64,000 nucleotides of DNA from Gilvirhabdus luticola (GTDB lineage Bacteria > Bacteroidota > Bacteroidia > Flavobacteriales > Flavobacteriaceae): assembly GCF_032583975.1 (NCBI RefSeq), contig NZ_JAWHTF010000007.1. One strand, given 5' to 3'. Of this stretch, positions 18,028-26,880 are shown piece by piece. The position numbers were made by a program, and so were the translations under genes. Within the stretch, counting starts at the first letter, position 1. Each line of letters opens with the position of its first letter. The notes under the pieces were generated by a model, which did not search any database, had not been told where the DNA came from, and saw nothing but the letters and a program-made list of their open reading frames with translations.

Positions 18028-20271
18028 ATGAAAATATTAATTCATATTGTACTATTCTTTACAGTACTAAATCTATATTCACAACATAGTATTACAGGAA
18101 GTATCAAGGAAGCAAATACAAACAATAATATTCCGTTTGTAAATATTTACATTCCTCAATTGGAAAAAGGAACCATATCTGACGAAAACGGGACATTTAC
18201 ATTAAACAATATTCCCCCAGGAAATTATAAAGTCATTTTTTCCATTATTGGTTATGAAACGCTTTCAAAAAATATTGAAGTTCCTCAAATCGAAGATTTA
18301 CAAATTGTATTAAATCCTTCTGCAATTGAAATGGAGGAAATCATAGTTTCAACGCCTTTTCACAAACTGCAGAGTGAAAATGTTATGAAAGTTGAAAAAG
18401 AAAATATAAACGATCTAAAAGCCAATGGTGCAGTGACATTAGCAGATGGTATTACAGACATAGCAGGAGTAGAAAGCATATCAACAGGTTTGAGCATTAG
18501 CAAACCCGTAATAAGAGGTTTAAGCTCCAATAGAGTTTTAGTTTATACGCAAGGTGTGAGATTAGAGAATCAACAATTTGGTGATGAGCATGGTTTGGGT
18601 ATTAACGATGCCGGAATTGAAAGTGTAGAAGTCATTAAAGGTCCTGCTTCGTTGCTTTATGGAAGCGATGCTCTTGGTGGTGTTCTCTATCTTAATCCAG
18701 AACGGTTTGCAGAAGCCAACACAAACTCTGGGGATGTGACTTTCAACTATTTTACAAATACAAATGGCTATACTACAAATGCAGGTTATAAGTCTTCTGG
18801 AGATACATTTAAGTTTATTTTTAGAGGAAGTCTTGCAGAACATTCAGATTATAAGACCAAAGATTACAGAGTATCTAATACACGTTTTGGAGAGAAAGAT
18901 TTTAAAACAGCTTTAGGCTTTCAATCAACAACTTTTAAAACTGAATTAAGATATAATGCTAATATAATCAAACCAGGAATTCCTGAAGACATTGGTATAC
19001 AATCTACCAACAAAACACCGCTTCCACCTTATCAGGAAGTCACTAATCATGTATTGAGTTCAAAGTCTACAATATTCTTTAAAAATTCGAGTTTAAACGT
19101 CAATTTTGGTTTGCTTTATAATGATAGAAAAGAGTTTGAAGATGAGCATGAAGATGACCACGAAGATCATGATGAGGAAGTAGGACAAGAAGACGAAAAG
19201 CATGAAGATGAACATCATGACGACTTACAACCTGCTTTACAAATGAAACTTAAAACTTTCAATTACGATATTAAATATAATCTTCCAATGTTTGGAAAGT
19301 TTGAAACTATTGTTGGTTTACAAGGTATGCTTCAGGAAAATAGTAATTATGGAGAAGAGCAGCTCATACCAGATGCAACAACTAACGATATTGGCTTTCT
19401 GGTAGTAACACATATTCACTTAAATACATCCGAACTTGAGTTCGGTGCTCGTTATGATCACAGAAGTATTGATGTTCTAAATAACATCAATCCAAATTAC
19501 AAAAGTTTTAATGGTGCAGCTGGAATAAAAACAAACCTTAAAGAAAATATTACATTAAGGCTTAATCTTGCAACAGGTTTTAGAGCACCAAATCTGGCAG
19601 AATTAACTTCAGATGGTGTACATCATGGTTCAAATAGGTATGAGGTTGGAAATGTAGACCTGACTTACGAGCAAAACTTTCAAACAGATTTAGCCCTAGA
19701 ATTTAAGAACGAACATGTAGAGGTTTTTGCCAATGCATTTTACAATATGGTTAACAATTATATCTACCTGTCTCCAAATGGAAGTTTTATAGATAATACT
19801 CCTGTATATAATTATTTACAAAACGATGCTAAATTGTATGGAGGTGAATTTGGTTTACATTTTCATCCACATCCATTGGATTGGCTTCACTTTGAAAGCA
19901 GTTTTGAAACAGTCACTGGAAAGCAAAATAATGATGATTATTTACCTTTAATCCCAGCCAATACATTTAGCAACACCATACGTATAGAATTTAATAACCA
20001 ATGGTTAAACAAAGGTTATGCTTTTACAAAATTACGCACTACGCTCAAACAAGACAAGGTCAGTATGTTTGAAACCCAAACTAATGGCTACACGTTATTA
20101 AGTGCTGGTTTTGGTGGTACAGTTAAGTTGTTTAAAAAAGATTTACAACTTACAATTTCTGGAAATAACCTCACCAACAAAAGGTATATTAACCATTTAT
20201 CCAGATTAAAACCAGAAGGTATATACAATATTGGAAGAAACTTAAGTTTTGGTATACAATATAATTTATAA
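18028..20271 (+). CDS. TonB-dependent receptor with His/Asp/Glu-rich loop
   Basis: This 747-aa outer-membrane receptor has a signal peptide (residues 1-18) and a CarboxypepD_reg-like domain (about 20-100). The plug contains KPVIRGLSSNRVLVYTQGVR and VIKGPASLLYGSDALGGV (about 115-225), and a 22-strand barrel ends in SFGIQYNL. Residues 372-401 form a loop made almost only of His, Asp and Glu (EDDHEDHDEE, then DEKHEDEHHDD). Such loops are known in zinc receptors of the ZnuD type, so divalent-metal uptake is the best guess rather than siderophore or glycan uptake. No SusD partner is present. The His-rich protein immediately upstream supports the metal idea. Confidence 0.88.
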   Translation: MKILIHIVLFFTVLNLYSQHSITGSIKEANTNNNIPFVNIYIPQLEKGTISDENGTFTLNNIPPGNYKVIFSIIGYETLSKNIEVPQIEDLQIVLNPSAIEMEEIIVSTPFHKLQSENVMKVEKENINDLKANGAVTLADGITDIAGVESISTGLSISKPVIRGLSSNRVLVYTQGVRLENQQFGDEHGLGINDAGIESVEVIKGPASLLYGSDALGGVLYLNPERFAEANTNSGDVTFNYFTNTNGYTTNAGYKSSGDTFKFIFRGSLAEHSDYKTKDYRVSNTRFGEKDFKTALGFQSTTFKTELRYNANIIKPGIPEDIGIQSTNKTPLPPYQEVTNHVLSSKSTIFFKNSSLNVNFGLLYNDRKEFEDEHEDDHEDHDEEVGQEDEKHEDEHHDDLQPALQMKLKTFNYDIKYNLPMFGKFETIVGLQGMLQENSNYGEEQLIPDATTNDIGFLVVTHIHLNTSELEFGARYDHRSIDVLNNINPNYKSFNGAAGIKTNLKENITLRLNLATGFRAPNLAELTSDGVHHGSNRYEVGNVDLTYEQNFQTDLALEFKNEHVEVFANAFYNMVNNYIYLSPNGSFIDNTPVYNYLQNDAKLYGGEFGLHFHPHPLDWLHFESSFETVTGKQNNDDYLPLIPANTFSNTIRIEFNNQWLNKGYAFTKLRTTLKQDKVSMFETQTNGYTLLSAGFGGTVKLFKKDLQLTISGNNLTNKRYINHLSRLKPEGIYNIGRNLSFGIQYNL

Positions 20272-20319
20272 AACCAAACCAAAAGTTCTCTTGTGCCAAA
20301 AATTAAGTCGATAAATCCA

Positions 20320-20327
20320 TATATTTG
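20320..20327 (+). promoter_or_regulatory. Possible -7 element for the MscS-type channel gene
   Basis: TATATTTG matches TAnnTTTG and ends 33 bp before the ATG at 20361. No -33 element is seen at the normal spacing. Confidence 0.35.
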
Positions 20328-20360
20328 ATGGCATATAACCAATTTGACGATTAACAGTTT

Positions 20361-21239
20361 ATGAACATAGATTTTAGTAAAATTTTTAATGATTTTTACT
20401 TGGACATTAGTTCAATGTTGCCAAAAATAATAACTGCTATAATTGCAATATTATTCTTCATAATTCTTGGAAAGTTATTTTATCGATTTATTGGTAAAAG
20501 AATCCAATTAAAATGGAAAGACAGTATTATTTCGAACTTCACGGCAGAAGCTACTAAATGGTTTTTTTACATTTTTGGTTTAATTGTAGCATTGAATATT
20601 GTTGGTTTTGGCGGTATTGCAAGTAGTCTAATTGCTGGAGCAGGTATTAGTGCTATTATCTTTGGATTTGCATTTAAGGATATAGGAGAAAATTTTTTAG
20701 CTGGAATTATTTTAGCATTAAAACGACCATTTGAAATAGGAGATATAATAGAAGTAGATGGTTATAAAGGGAATGTGAAAGACCTTGATTTGAGAATAAC
20801 TCATTTAAGAAATGTTGAAGGAAAAGATATTTATATTCCCAATTCGTCAATAATAAAAAACACCCTAATAAATTACACAAAAGATGGTAATTTAAGAATG
20901 AGCTTTATGATAGGTATTGCACCTGAAAATGATATAACTCAAACTCGAAGCTTAATTATTGAATATTTAAAACAGAATAAACAAATATTAAAAACACCTA
21001 TGCCAAACATAGTTGTTCAAGAATTAGGTGAATTTACCACTGATTTACAAGTCCTGTTTTGGGTAGATATCTTATCAAATAAAAAACTACCAGATAGCTA
21101 CCTTGGACATAACATTCGTAGCAAAGTTATTTCAGATATTAAAGAAATACTCGACAAAAACAATATTGAAATGCCTTCTCAAGTTATTGAGCACAAAATG
21201 TATAGAGATTATAAATTTCAAGTAAAAAAGGATGAATAA
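20361..21239 (+). CDS. MscS-family small-conductance mechanosensitive channel
   Basis: A 292-aa inner-membrane channel protein with three transmembrane helices (about residues 18-40, 63-84, 88-115). The pore helix is rich in Gly and Ala (GGIASSLIAGAGISAIIFGF), followed by FKDIGENFLAGIILALKRPF and GD-I-I-E-V-DG, the MscS beta-domain signature. The C-terminal cytosolic alpha/beta domain is complete. It protects against osmotic downshock. Its stop codon is followed within 3 bp by dispersed repeat copy B. Confidence 0.9.
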   Translation: MNIDFSKIFNDFYLDISSMLPKIITAIIAILFFIILGKLFYRFIGKRIQLKWKDSIISNFTAEATKWFFYIFGLIVALNIVGFGGIASSLIAGAGISAIIFGFAFKDIGENFLAGIILALKRPFEIGDIIEVDGYKGNVKDLDLRITHLRNVEGKDIYIPNSSIIKNTLINYTKDGNLRMSFMIGIAPENDITQTRSLIIEYLKQNKQILKTPMPNIVVQELGEFTTDLQVLFWVDILSNKKLPDSYLGHNIRSKVISDIKEILDKNNIEMPSQVIEHKMYRDYKFQVKKDE

Positions 21240-21241
21240 AA

Positions 21242-21382
21242 ACTACAATACTGTGTATAATAAATTGCTCGATTACTGAATACATACGAAAATCCTCGAG
21301 GATTTTCTATTGAGTTTGTATTTGCTAATTTAGTTGCTGAAACAAGCAACGGAATTATACACAAAACAGTTGTACCACATTA
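21242..21382 (+). repeat. Dispersed hairpin repeat, copy B
   Basis: The outer arms are imperfect inverted repeats: ACTGTGTATAAT at the left pairs with ATTATACAC-AAAACAGT at the right. Inside are ATTGCT on the left and GCAAC on the right, plus a perfect palindrome GAAAATCC-TCGA-GGATTTTC. The 3' end GTTGTACCACATT lies just before the hydrolase ATG (21386). It begins 3 bp after the mscS-like stop. It shares long segments with copies A and C (TTTTCTATT-N-N-GTTTGTATTTG, then TTAG-TGCT). The folded shape resembles an integron attC site, but no integrase is visible. Confidence 0.75.
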
Positions 21383-21385
21383 ATC

Positions 21386-22195
21386 ATGAAACTAAAGATA
21401 ATCACATCAAACCTTATCGTTTTCATTTTGTTTATCAACAGTTTTAATATTTATGCACAAGTACTTCATGAAAGAATTAGGGCAAACCACAAAATTTATA
21501 TTCCAGAAGGTAAAGGAAATTTCCCTGTTGTTATTGTCTTTCCAGGCTGTAGTGGGGTTTCATTGAATGGGCCAGAAACTGATACTGGAAGACCTGGTGA
21601 TGAGGCTGATAGACTTTTCCGTAGGCACTATTCACGAATGGCTGTAAGGTTACAAGAAGCTGGTTTCTTGGTCTTATTGGTTGACTATCTAACTGCAGAA
21701 GGTGTTTCAAATACATGTGGTTGGGAAATCCATCCAAAACGAATTGGCGAATACATATACGAGGCCGTCTCATTTGCCAAATCGATACCAAATGGTAATT
21801 TAACCAGAATTCATGTAATTGGTTGGTCACACGGAGGTGAAGGTGTGCTAGCATGGCTAAACAAATTAGACATAGAGCCAAGGGATGTTAAGTCTGCAAT
21901 TGCGGTCTATCCAGGATGCAGTTCGAATAAACCTTGGAAAACCTTACTACCTGTGCTTATGATTCTTGGTGAGGCTGATGACATTGCACTCCCTAATATT
22001 TGTAATTCATTAGTACAATCGCTACAAAACAAAACTAATGTATCTGTGATAAGTTATCCAAACGCTCGTCATGGATTTGACTTGACTGAAGGTCCAAAAA
22101 TGCTATCTGTTGGTAATAATCTAACTATCGGTAGAAATCAAAAGGCAGGTGATGATGCTTGGAATAAAATTTTCAAATTTCTTAAAAAAAATTAA
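21386..22195 (+). CDS. Exported dienelactone-hydrolase-like alpha/beta hydrolase
   Basis: This 269-aa protein has a signal peptide (residues 1-24, ending NIYAQ) and an alpha/beta hydrolase fold of the dienelactone hydrolase type. The oxyanion region is VVIVFPGCSG, the nucleophile motif is GWSHGGEG (Ser near residue 155), the acid is in LGEADD and the histidine is in NARHGFD. It is probably periplasmic, with the substrate unknown. It is bracketed by repeat copies B and C, starting 3 bp after B and ending 3 bp before C. That gives it a cassette-like appearance and suggests it could have been acquired or moved as a unit. Confidence 0.85.
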   Translation: MKLKIITSNLIVFILFINSFNIYAQVLHERIRANHKIYIPEGKGNFPVVIVFPGCSGVSLNGPETDTGRPGDEADRLFRRHYSRMAVRLQEAGFLVLLVDYLTAEGVSNTCGWEIHPKRIGEYIYEAVSFAKSIPNGNLTRIHVIGWSHGGEGVLAWLNKLDIEPRDVKSAIAVYPGCSSNKPWKTLLPVLMILGEADDIALPNICNSLVQSLQNKTNVSVISYPNARHGFDLTEGPKMLSVGNNLTIGRNQKAGDDAWNKIFKFLKKN

Positions 22196-22198
22196 AAT

Positions 22199-22349
22199 AA
22201 CGCAGTACAAAGTCGTGTATTGCTTTGCTTGCTAATAGCTAAACCAAAAAAAATTACATTTAACTTGGGTTAATTCTTACTCCAAAAATACTACTGATTT
22301 TCTATTCCGTTTGTATTTGTTAAATTAGGTGCTTAAACAAATAACTAAA
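22199..22349 (+). repeat. Dispersed hairpin repeat, copy C (degraded right end)
   Basis: It starts just after the hydrolase stop with GTCGTGTATTGCTTTGCTTG, comparable to the left end of copies A and B. It ends with GATTTTCTATTCCGTTTGTA, TTTGTTAAATTAGGTGCTTA and AACAAATAACTAAACC. The right arm lacks the ATTATACAC and GTTGTACCACATT parts of copy B, so it seems partly decayed. The small glycine-rich gene begins 12 bp later. Confidence 0.6.
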
Positions 22350-22361
22350 CCCATATTCTAT

Positions 22362-22517
22362 ATGAAAAATAAAAAATTAGTAAAAGGAGTCGCTTTAGGC
22401 ATTGTAATTGGAACTGTGGTAGGTGTTATTACAGATAATATTGGATTATGGCTTGCCGTTGGAATTGCGATTGGAGCTGCAGTTGGAAACACGTTATCTA
22501 ATAAAAAGACTAAATGA
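22362..22517 (+). CDS. Small glycine-zipper membrane protein
   Basis: A protein of 51 aa from the ATG at 22362 (MKNKKLVKGVALG). The longer frame from 22329 would start inside the repeat and is not preferred. It consists of a basic N-terminus and two short Gly/Ala/Val helices (VALGIVIGTVVGVIT, then LAVGIAIGAAVGNTL) with GxxxG spacing, then a basic tail. Such glycine-zipper peptides insert in membranes, and the function is unknown. The downstream PLD-family gene starts 4 bp after its stop, so the pair is co-transcribed. Confidence 0.62.
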   Translation: MKNKKLVKGVALGIVIGTVVGVITDNIGLWLAVGIAIGAAVGNTLSNKKTK

Positions 22518-22521
22518 TATT

Positions 22522-24051
22522 ATGATGAAATATTTTAATTTTTATATTATTTTATTAATCTTGTTTTCATCATGTCATGAAAAAAAGGAAAAAAAAAGTG
22601 AATTGGATTTCTGTAATAATATTCATAGAAACGATAGCATAACCCTATCATCAGAGCTTAATAGTGTCTCTCAACTTATGGAGAAAAAAACTGGGGTATA
22701 TGTTCTTGAAGATGGTAGTGGCTCCATGGTTGCAAGGGCCTGGTTAACTGAATATTCAGAGAAAACTATAGACATACAATATTTTATTTTTTCAACAGAT
22801 AATGTAGGACTAATTGCTTGTGATTATCTAATTAGAGCGGCAGATAGAGGCGTTAAAGTAAGGATTATTGTTGATGATATTATGGTTGATGCTGATGTTG
22901 AAGATATAATAATGTTTAATTCACATGAAAATATTTCTGTAAAAATTTACAATCCAGGAGTTAATTTAGGTAAGAATCTATTTCAGAAGATCGAAAAATT
23001 TGCAACTGATTTTAAATCTGCCAATCAAAGAATGCATAATAAAACATTTATTGTTGATGGGAAAGTTGTTATTACAGGTGGTCGAAATATTGCTGATGAA
23101 TATTTTGACTATGACCATGAGTATAATTTTAGAGATAGAGATATTTTAATGCTAGGAAAAGAATCGAAAAATGTAACTAAATCATTTAATGAGTTTTGGA
23201 ATAGTCCATTGAGTAAAACCGTTGAAAGTGTAATTAAAACAGAATCTGATATTGTTTATCCTGATAATCGATTTGATAACCTTCATGCTTATGCATGCAA
23301 TCCAGAAAATTTTTGGCCACAAGTAAGGCAAAGAATTGAGGATTTACCAATTGCATTTAAATCAATTTTAAATTCTGGAGAGTTAGTTTGGCTAGAAGAT
23401 ATTAAGTTTATTTCTGATAAACCAGGCAAAAATAATGAAGAAAAAGGATTAGGTGGTGGAGGAATTACTACAACTGCATTAATTAATTTACTAAAGGGAG
23501 CTAAAACATCTATTGATATTCAGACCCCATATTTAATAACAACAGAATTAAGTCAGAATTTATTTAAAGAAGCAGTTGATCGCGGTGTAAAAATTAGAAT
23601 TCTTACTAACAGTCTTGCATCTACAGATAATGTAGAAGCATTTAGCAGTTATCAAACGGATCGAGAAAAACTACTAAAAACTGGTGTTAGAATATTCGAA
23701 TTTCGTCCAGATGCTGCTGAAAGAAAAAGAATAATGACTGGCGAATTACAACTAGAATTAGATCATAAACCAATATTTGGATTACACGCAAAGTCAATGG
23801 TTATTGATAATAAAACAACAGTTATCGGTACTTTTAATCTTGACCCAAGGAGTGCGAATTTAAATACAGAATGTGTTGTTATTCTAAATTCTGATAAGGT
23901 CTCAAGTAGTGTTTTGAAAGGTATGGAAGAAGAATTTAAACCAGAAAATTCTTGGGAAACAACTCTAGATTACAACCCAGATTCAGAGGTAAACAACTAT
24001 AAGCGCTTAAAAACTTGGACAAGAAAAATCATACCAAAGGAGATTTTATAA
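22522..24051 (+). CDS. PLD-family (cardiolipin-synthase-like) lipoprotein
   Basis: The frame runs back to 22423, but the ATG at 22522 (or 22525) opens a lipoprotein signal peptide (KYFNFYIILLILFSSC, lipid cysteine near 18), so I use 22522, giving 509 aa. It has two phospholipase D catalytic motifs: HNKTFIVDGKVVITGGRN near residue 173, and HAKSMVIDNKTTVIGTFN followed by DPRS near 423. Two HKD motifs with DPRS-type ends are typical of cardiolipin synthase and related phosphatidyltransferases, but a lipid-anchored envelope location is unusual for a bona fide ClsA. Phospholipase or phosphatidyltransferase activity is inferred. Confidence 0.85.
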   Translation: MMKYFNFYIILLILFSSCHEKKEKKSELDFCNNIHRNDSITLSSELNSVSQLMEKKTGVYVLEDGSGSMVARAWLTEYSEKTIDIQYFIFSTDNVGLIACDYLIRAADRGVKVRIIVDDIMVDADVEDIIMFNSHENISVKIYNPGVNLGKNLFQKIEKFATDFKSANQRMHNKTFIVDGKVVITGGRNIADEYFDYDHEYNFRDRDILMLGKESKNVTKSFNEFWNSPLSKTVESVIKTESDIVYPDNRFDNLHAYACNPENFWPQVRQRIEDLPIAFKSILNSGELVWLEDIKFISDKPGKNNEEKGLGGGGITTTALINLLKGAKTSIDIQTPYLITTELSQNLFKEAVDRGVKIRILTNSLASTDNVEAFSSYQTDREKLLKTGVRIFEFRPDAAERKRIMTGELQLELDHKPIFGLHAKSMVIDNKTTVIGTFNLDPRSANLNTECVVILNSDKVSSSVLKGMEEEFKPENSWETTLDYNPDSEVNNYKRLKTWTRKIIPKEIL

Positions 24052-24573
24052 AAAATAAAACAATAATTATGACAAACATTTCTCAATATGATTGTTTTTT
24101 TCTCACAAGTATCTATTGGTTATCGTTAAAATAAATCTCAATAATTGGTACTGTTACGATTTAAGATTCTTTGCTTTCACTAGTTGATTCAAAATTAGTA
24201 GGTGCAACAACTACCTTAAAGGGAACTGCAGCATGAAGTATTACAGATTTTGATGATAATTATACTATTAAAGTGCCTAATAAAAGTGCGATTTTGATAT
24301 TCGAATAAATTGGTTATTTGAGTTAGGAAGTTTTTGTAGAAACTCTGACAATAATAAATATTTCGTTATATCCTTCTGATGAAATACTTGAAGATATTGT
24401 TGTGTCTGTTTAGGACATTCATATTTGGTGAATCTTGGCGGATAATCAAAGATATCTATGATATTATTCACAATGGTCAAAGAGCTAAAGATACTACCTT
24501 TTTTAAACCAATAAGCTTCAATGGTGAGCTTTACTAGGAATAAAAAGATTGAACCCTAGTAATTTAAATATTA
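24052..24573. other. 522-bp gap with gene remnant
   Basis: No intact gene is present. The plus strand at 24147-24410 carries a decayed SusC-type N-terminal domain (listed separately). The remainder, about 24411-24570, has short plus-strand stretches that could be further remnant sequence but are not recognisable. A 67-residue minus-strand frame at 24277-24480 runs opposite the relic and is not convincing. Confidence 0.6.
24147..24410 (+). pseudogene. Remnant of a SusC/TonB-receptor N-terminal CarboxypepD_reg-like domain
   Basis: One plus-strand frame, interrupted by three stop codons but with no frameshift, reads GTVTI, stop, DSLLSLVDSKLVGATTTLKG, TAA, stop, SITDFDDNYTIKVPNKSAIL, IFE, stop, IGYLS, then EVFVETLTIINISLYPSDE and ILEDIVVSV. 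This is the characteristic order of a SusC-like carboxypeptidase regulatory domain (G-x-V-T, L-x-G-x-x-x-x-x-KGT, TDFDGNYTI-like, VFSYIGY-like, then NV-x-L and EVVVTA-like). The stops show that it is no longer translated. The barrel is missing, so this is the stump of a deleted or decayed polysaccharide-uptake receptor. Confidence 0.72.
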
Positions 24574-25251
24574 TTATTTAATATACTCCAAACAATTATC
24601 TAAAACAGATTCAAAATTTGAAGGCGTTGTATGCCCTGTGTTTTTATTTTCTATAAACTTAAAATTAAAGTCTACAGCTTCTAATAATGCTATAAGAGCT
24701 AATGATTGTTGTTTATATTTATAATCTATTTCACCTACCATAACAACTCCTTTAACATGTCTCTCTTTGGCACTTTTTACATTTTCTTCTGTACAAGCTT
24801 CAGATAAACCTCCTCCAATATTTAACAGAATAAACCCTTTTGTAGGAATTATGTTATTCAACACCAAATCTATACTTGTTCTTGCACCTAAAGAAAATCC
24901 ACCAATATAAACTTCTTTAAGATCAATATTATACTCATTTATAAGGCTGTCATAATAACCTTTAATATTTTTACGTTCAAGTTCAATATTTCTCCAGCCA
25001 TATCGGTTAGGTGGTCTATCCAGAGTTGAAGCTTCCATATAAACTACAATAAAGTCCTTATACAATTTTGGACTTTTCCAATAGGTTTGCATGTCTTTCA
25101 TATTGCCATGACCTCCATGCAATGCTATAAATAAAGGATAGTTTTTTTCATTATTAAAATTCTCTGGTAAGACAACAGAATATTTCTTCTGCCCGTATGA
25201 AACTAAAACGACAAGAAAAACAATTAATGAAAAGAATTTTTTTAGTTGCAT
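24574..25251 (-). CDS. Exported PHB-depolymerase/carboxylesterase-like hydrolase
   Basis: A 225-aa alpha/beta hydrolase with a signal peptide (about residues 1-20). Motifs are FIALHGGHGN (oxyanion), GGFSLGART with the nucleophilic Ser near residue 117, VGEIDYKY with the likely acid, and GHTTP near 210 with the His. The lid is small. It resembles the phospholipase/carboxylesterase and feruloyl-esterase-like group of secreted enzymes, but the substrate is not readable. Its start overlaps the stop of the aminopeptidase gene by one base (TAATG), indicating translational coupling. Confidence 0.8.
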   Translation of the reverse strand: MQLKKFFSLIVFLVVLVSYGQKKYSVVLPENFNNEKNYPLFIALHGGHGNMKDMQTYWKSPKLYKDFIVVYMEASTLDRPPNRYGWRNIELERKNIKGYYDSLINEYNIDLKEVYIGGFSLGARTSIDLVLNNIIPTKGFILLNIGGGLSEACTEENVKSAKERHVKGVVMVGEIDYKYKQQSLALIALLEAVDFNFKFIENKNTGHTTPSNFESVLDNCLEYIK

Positions 25252-26729
25252 TAATCCAAATCTGGTAGTTTAAAACCATCCAGAACGCTGGTTTCTTTCA
25301 TAAGTTCTTCGATCTCTTCAGATTTACGCGGTGCTTCACCAGAAAGTAAAACTGGACCTTTCTCTGTGATTAGAATATCGTCTTCAATCCTTACAGCTAT
25401 TCCCCACCATTTTTCATCACAATCACTACCTTTAGGAATATAGATACCAGGCTCAACAGTAATAACCATATTAGCCTCAAAATCACCTCTCAAATTTGCA
25501 TCATGCACATCCAAACCAATGTGATGCGAAGTACCATGAGGGAAATATTTATGTGCATCAGCCTCGTCTTTAGCAATACCCAAATCAATGAGTCCTTGAT
25601 TTATAATTTTTCTACCTGCTGCATCTGGAGAATGTAAATTATTACCTATTACAGAGGCAGCAATACCAGCTTCTTGTGCTTCATATACCAAATCGTAAAT
25701 GATTTTTTGTTCTGGAGAAAATTTACCGTTTGCAGGAATGGTTCTAGTGACATCAGCCGTATAACCATGATATTCTGCACCAAGATCCATCAACACCAAA
25801 TCATTATCAACTTTCATTTTGGTATTTTCTATATAGTGTAGTACACAACCATTATTGCCAGCACCTACAATACTAGGATAGCCTTCATACTCACTGCCGT
25901 ACTTTTTATAAATGTATTCATGAATACCTTGTATTTCGGCTTCAGACATACCAACATGCATGGCTTTCATAATCTCGCGCTGGCCCATTGCAGAAATTCT
26001 AATTGCTTTTATAAGCAATTTCATTTCTTCTGCCGTCTTAATTTGACGTAAAGCAGCCATGAGTGTAGTAAGCGTATTAGTATCTGTTATTACTTTTCGT
26101 TCTTTAAGATTTGCCTCATTATTAATATCTGGATTTGAATTGGAATTTGAAATAACGGTTTCAGTTTGTTGTATCTGACTTTTAAAAGCTTCAATCAAAT
26201 CAAATAAATCAGCGTCGTTTTTTTCAGAATCACGATAATCGTTCTTAAACTCATCAAAAAGAACTGCGTCAAATTTTGTATAATCTATACCAGAATCTAA
26301 AAATTCTATTCCGTTAAAGGCCATATCGAAACCAAGCTTTTCTTTGACACCTTCTACACCTAAACGAATACCATCCCATTGTTCTCTCACTGCATCTCGC
26401 TTTTGAACATATATTAATTCATTATACGTTTCTCCCATTTCATTTGTTTGGTCTTCAGAAAAAATAACCAAAACAGAATTGGGTTCTTTATATCCTGTTA
26501 AATAATAAAAATCTGGATCCTGATGATACACATAATCTACATCGTTTGCTCTATTTCTTATAGCATTTGCAAAAAAAACTGCAACGCTATTCTCTGGCAT
26601 ACTTTGGCGTAAAGCTTCTCTTCTCCCTTTATGAAATTCTGAGCTTAAATAATCATCAGGAATTCCATCTTGAGCAAAAATTAATAATGAAAATAAAATA
26701 GAAAAAATAGTTAATAGTGTAGTTTTCAT
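25251..26729 (-). CDS. Exported Xaa-Pro aminopeptidase (aminopeptidase P, M24)
   Basis: The frame extends upstream to 26801, but the ATG at 26729 starts a good signal peptide (MKTTLLTIFSILFSLLIFAQ), so the protein is 492 aa and periplasmic. The M24 dimetal site is present: Asp in MDLGAEYHGYTADVTRT (two Asp), His in HGTSHHIGLDVHD, Glu in VEPGIYIP and Glu in VRIEDDILIT. The N-terminal aminopeptidase-P domain contains FYYLTGY. It removes N-terminal residues that precede proline. It is co-transcribed with the esterase-like gene. Confidence 0.9.
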   Translation of the reverse strand: MKTTLLTIFSILFSLLIFAQDGIPDDYLSSEFHKGRREALRQSMPENSVAVFFANAIRNRANDVDYVYHQDPDFYYLTGYKEPNSVLVIFSEDQTNEMGETYNELIYVQKRDAVREQWDGIRLGVEGVKEKLGFDMAFNGIEFLDSGIDYTKFDAVLFDEFKNDYRDSEKNDADLFDLIEAFKSQIQQTETVISNSNSNPDINNEANLKERKVITDTNTLTTLMAALRQIKTAEEMKLLIKAIRISAMGQREIMKAMHVGMSEAEIQGIHEYIYKKYGSEYEGYPSIVGAGNNGCVLHYIENTKMKVDNDLVLMDLGAEYHGYTADVTRTIPANGKFSPEQKIIYDLVYEAQEAGIAASVIGNNLHSPDAAGRKIINQGLIDLGIAKDEADAHKYFPHGTSHHIGLDVHDANLRGDFEANMVITVEPGIYIPKGSDCDEKWWGIAVRIEDDILITEKGPVLLSGEAPRKSEEIEELMKETSVLDGFKLPDLD

Positions 26730-26845
26730 AGAAAGAATATAAGTATACGTAAAATTAAACCTAATATTTAATGGTAAGAAATAATTATACGAATTTAACA
26801 AAGTTTTAATCTAAAACTTAACCATTTAATACGAATAATTTTCAA

Positions 26846-26853
26846 TACTTTTG
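26846..26853 (+). promoter_or_regulatory. -7 promoter element for gcvT
   Basis: TACTTTTG followed by CC ends 27 bp before the gcvT ATG. It is the same octamer as before rnpB and the gene at 17341. No TTG at the standard -33 spacing. Confidence 0.55.
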
Positions 26854-26880
26854 CCTCATTATTTATCATAAAAATAAAGA

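Noticed and set aside
24277..24480. 67-aa minus-strand frame in the gap after the PLD-family gene
   Set aside because: It runs opposite the SusC relic, has no recognisable motif or signal, and its codon pattern is explained by the relic.
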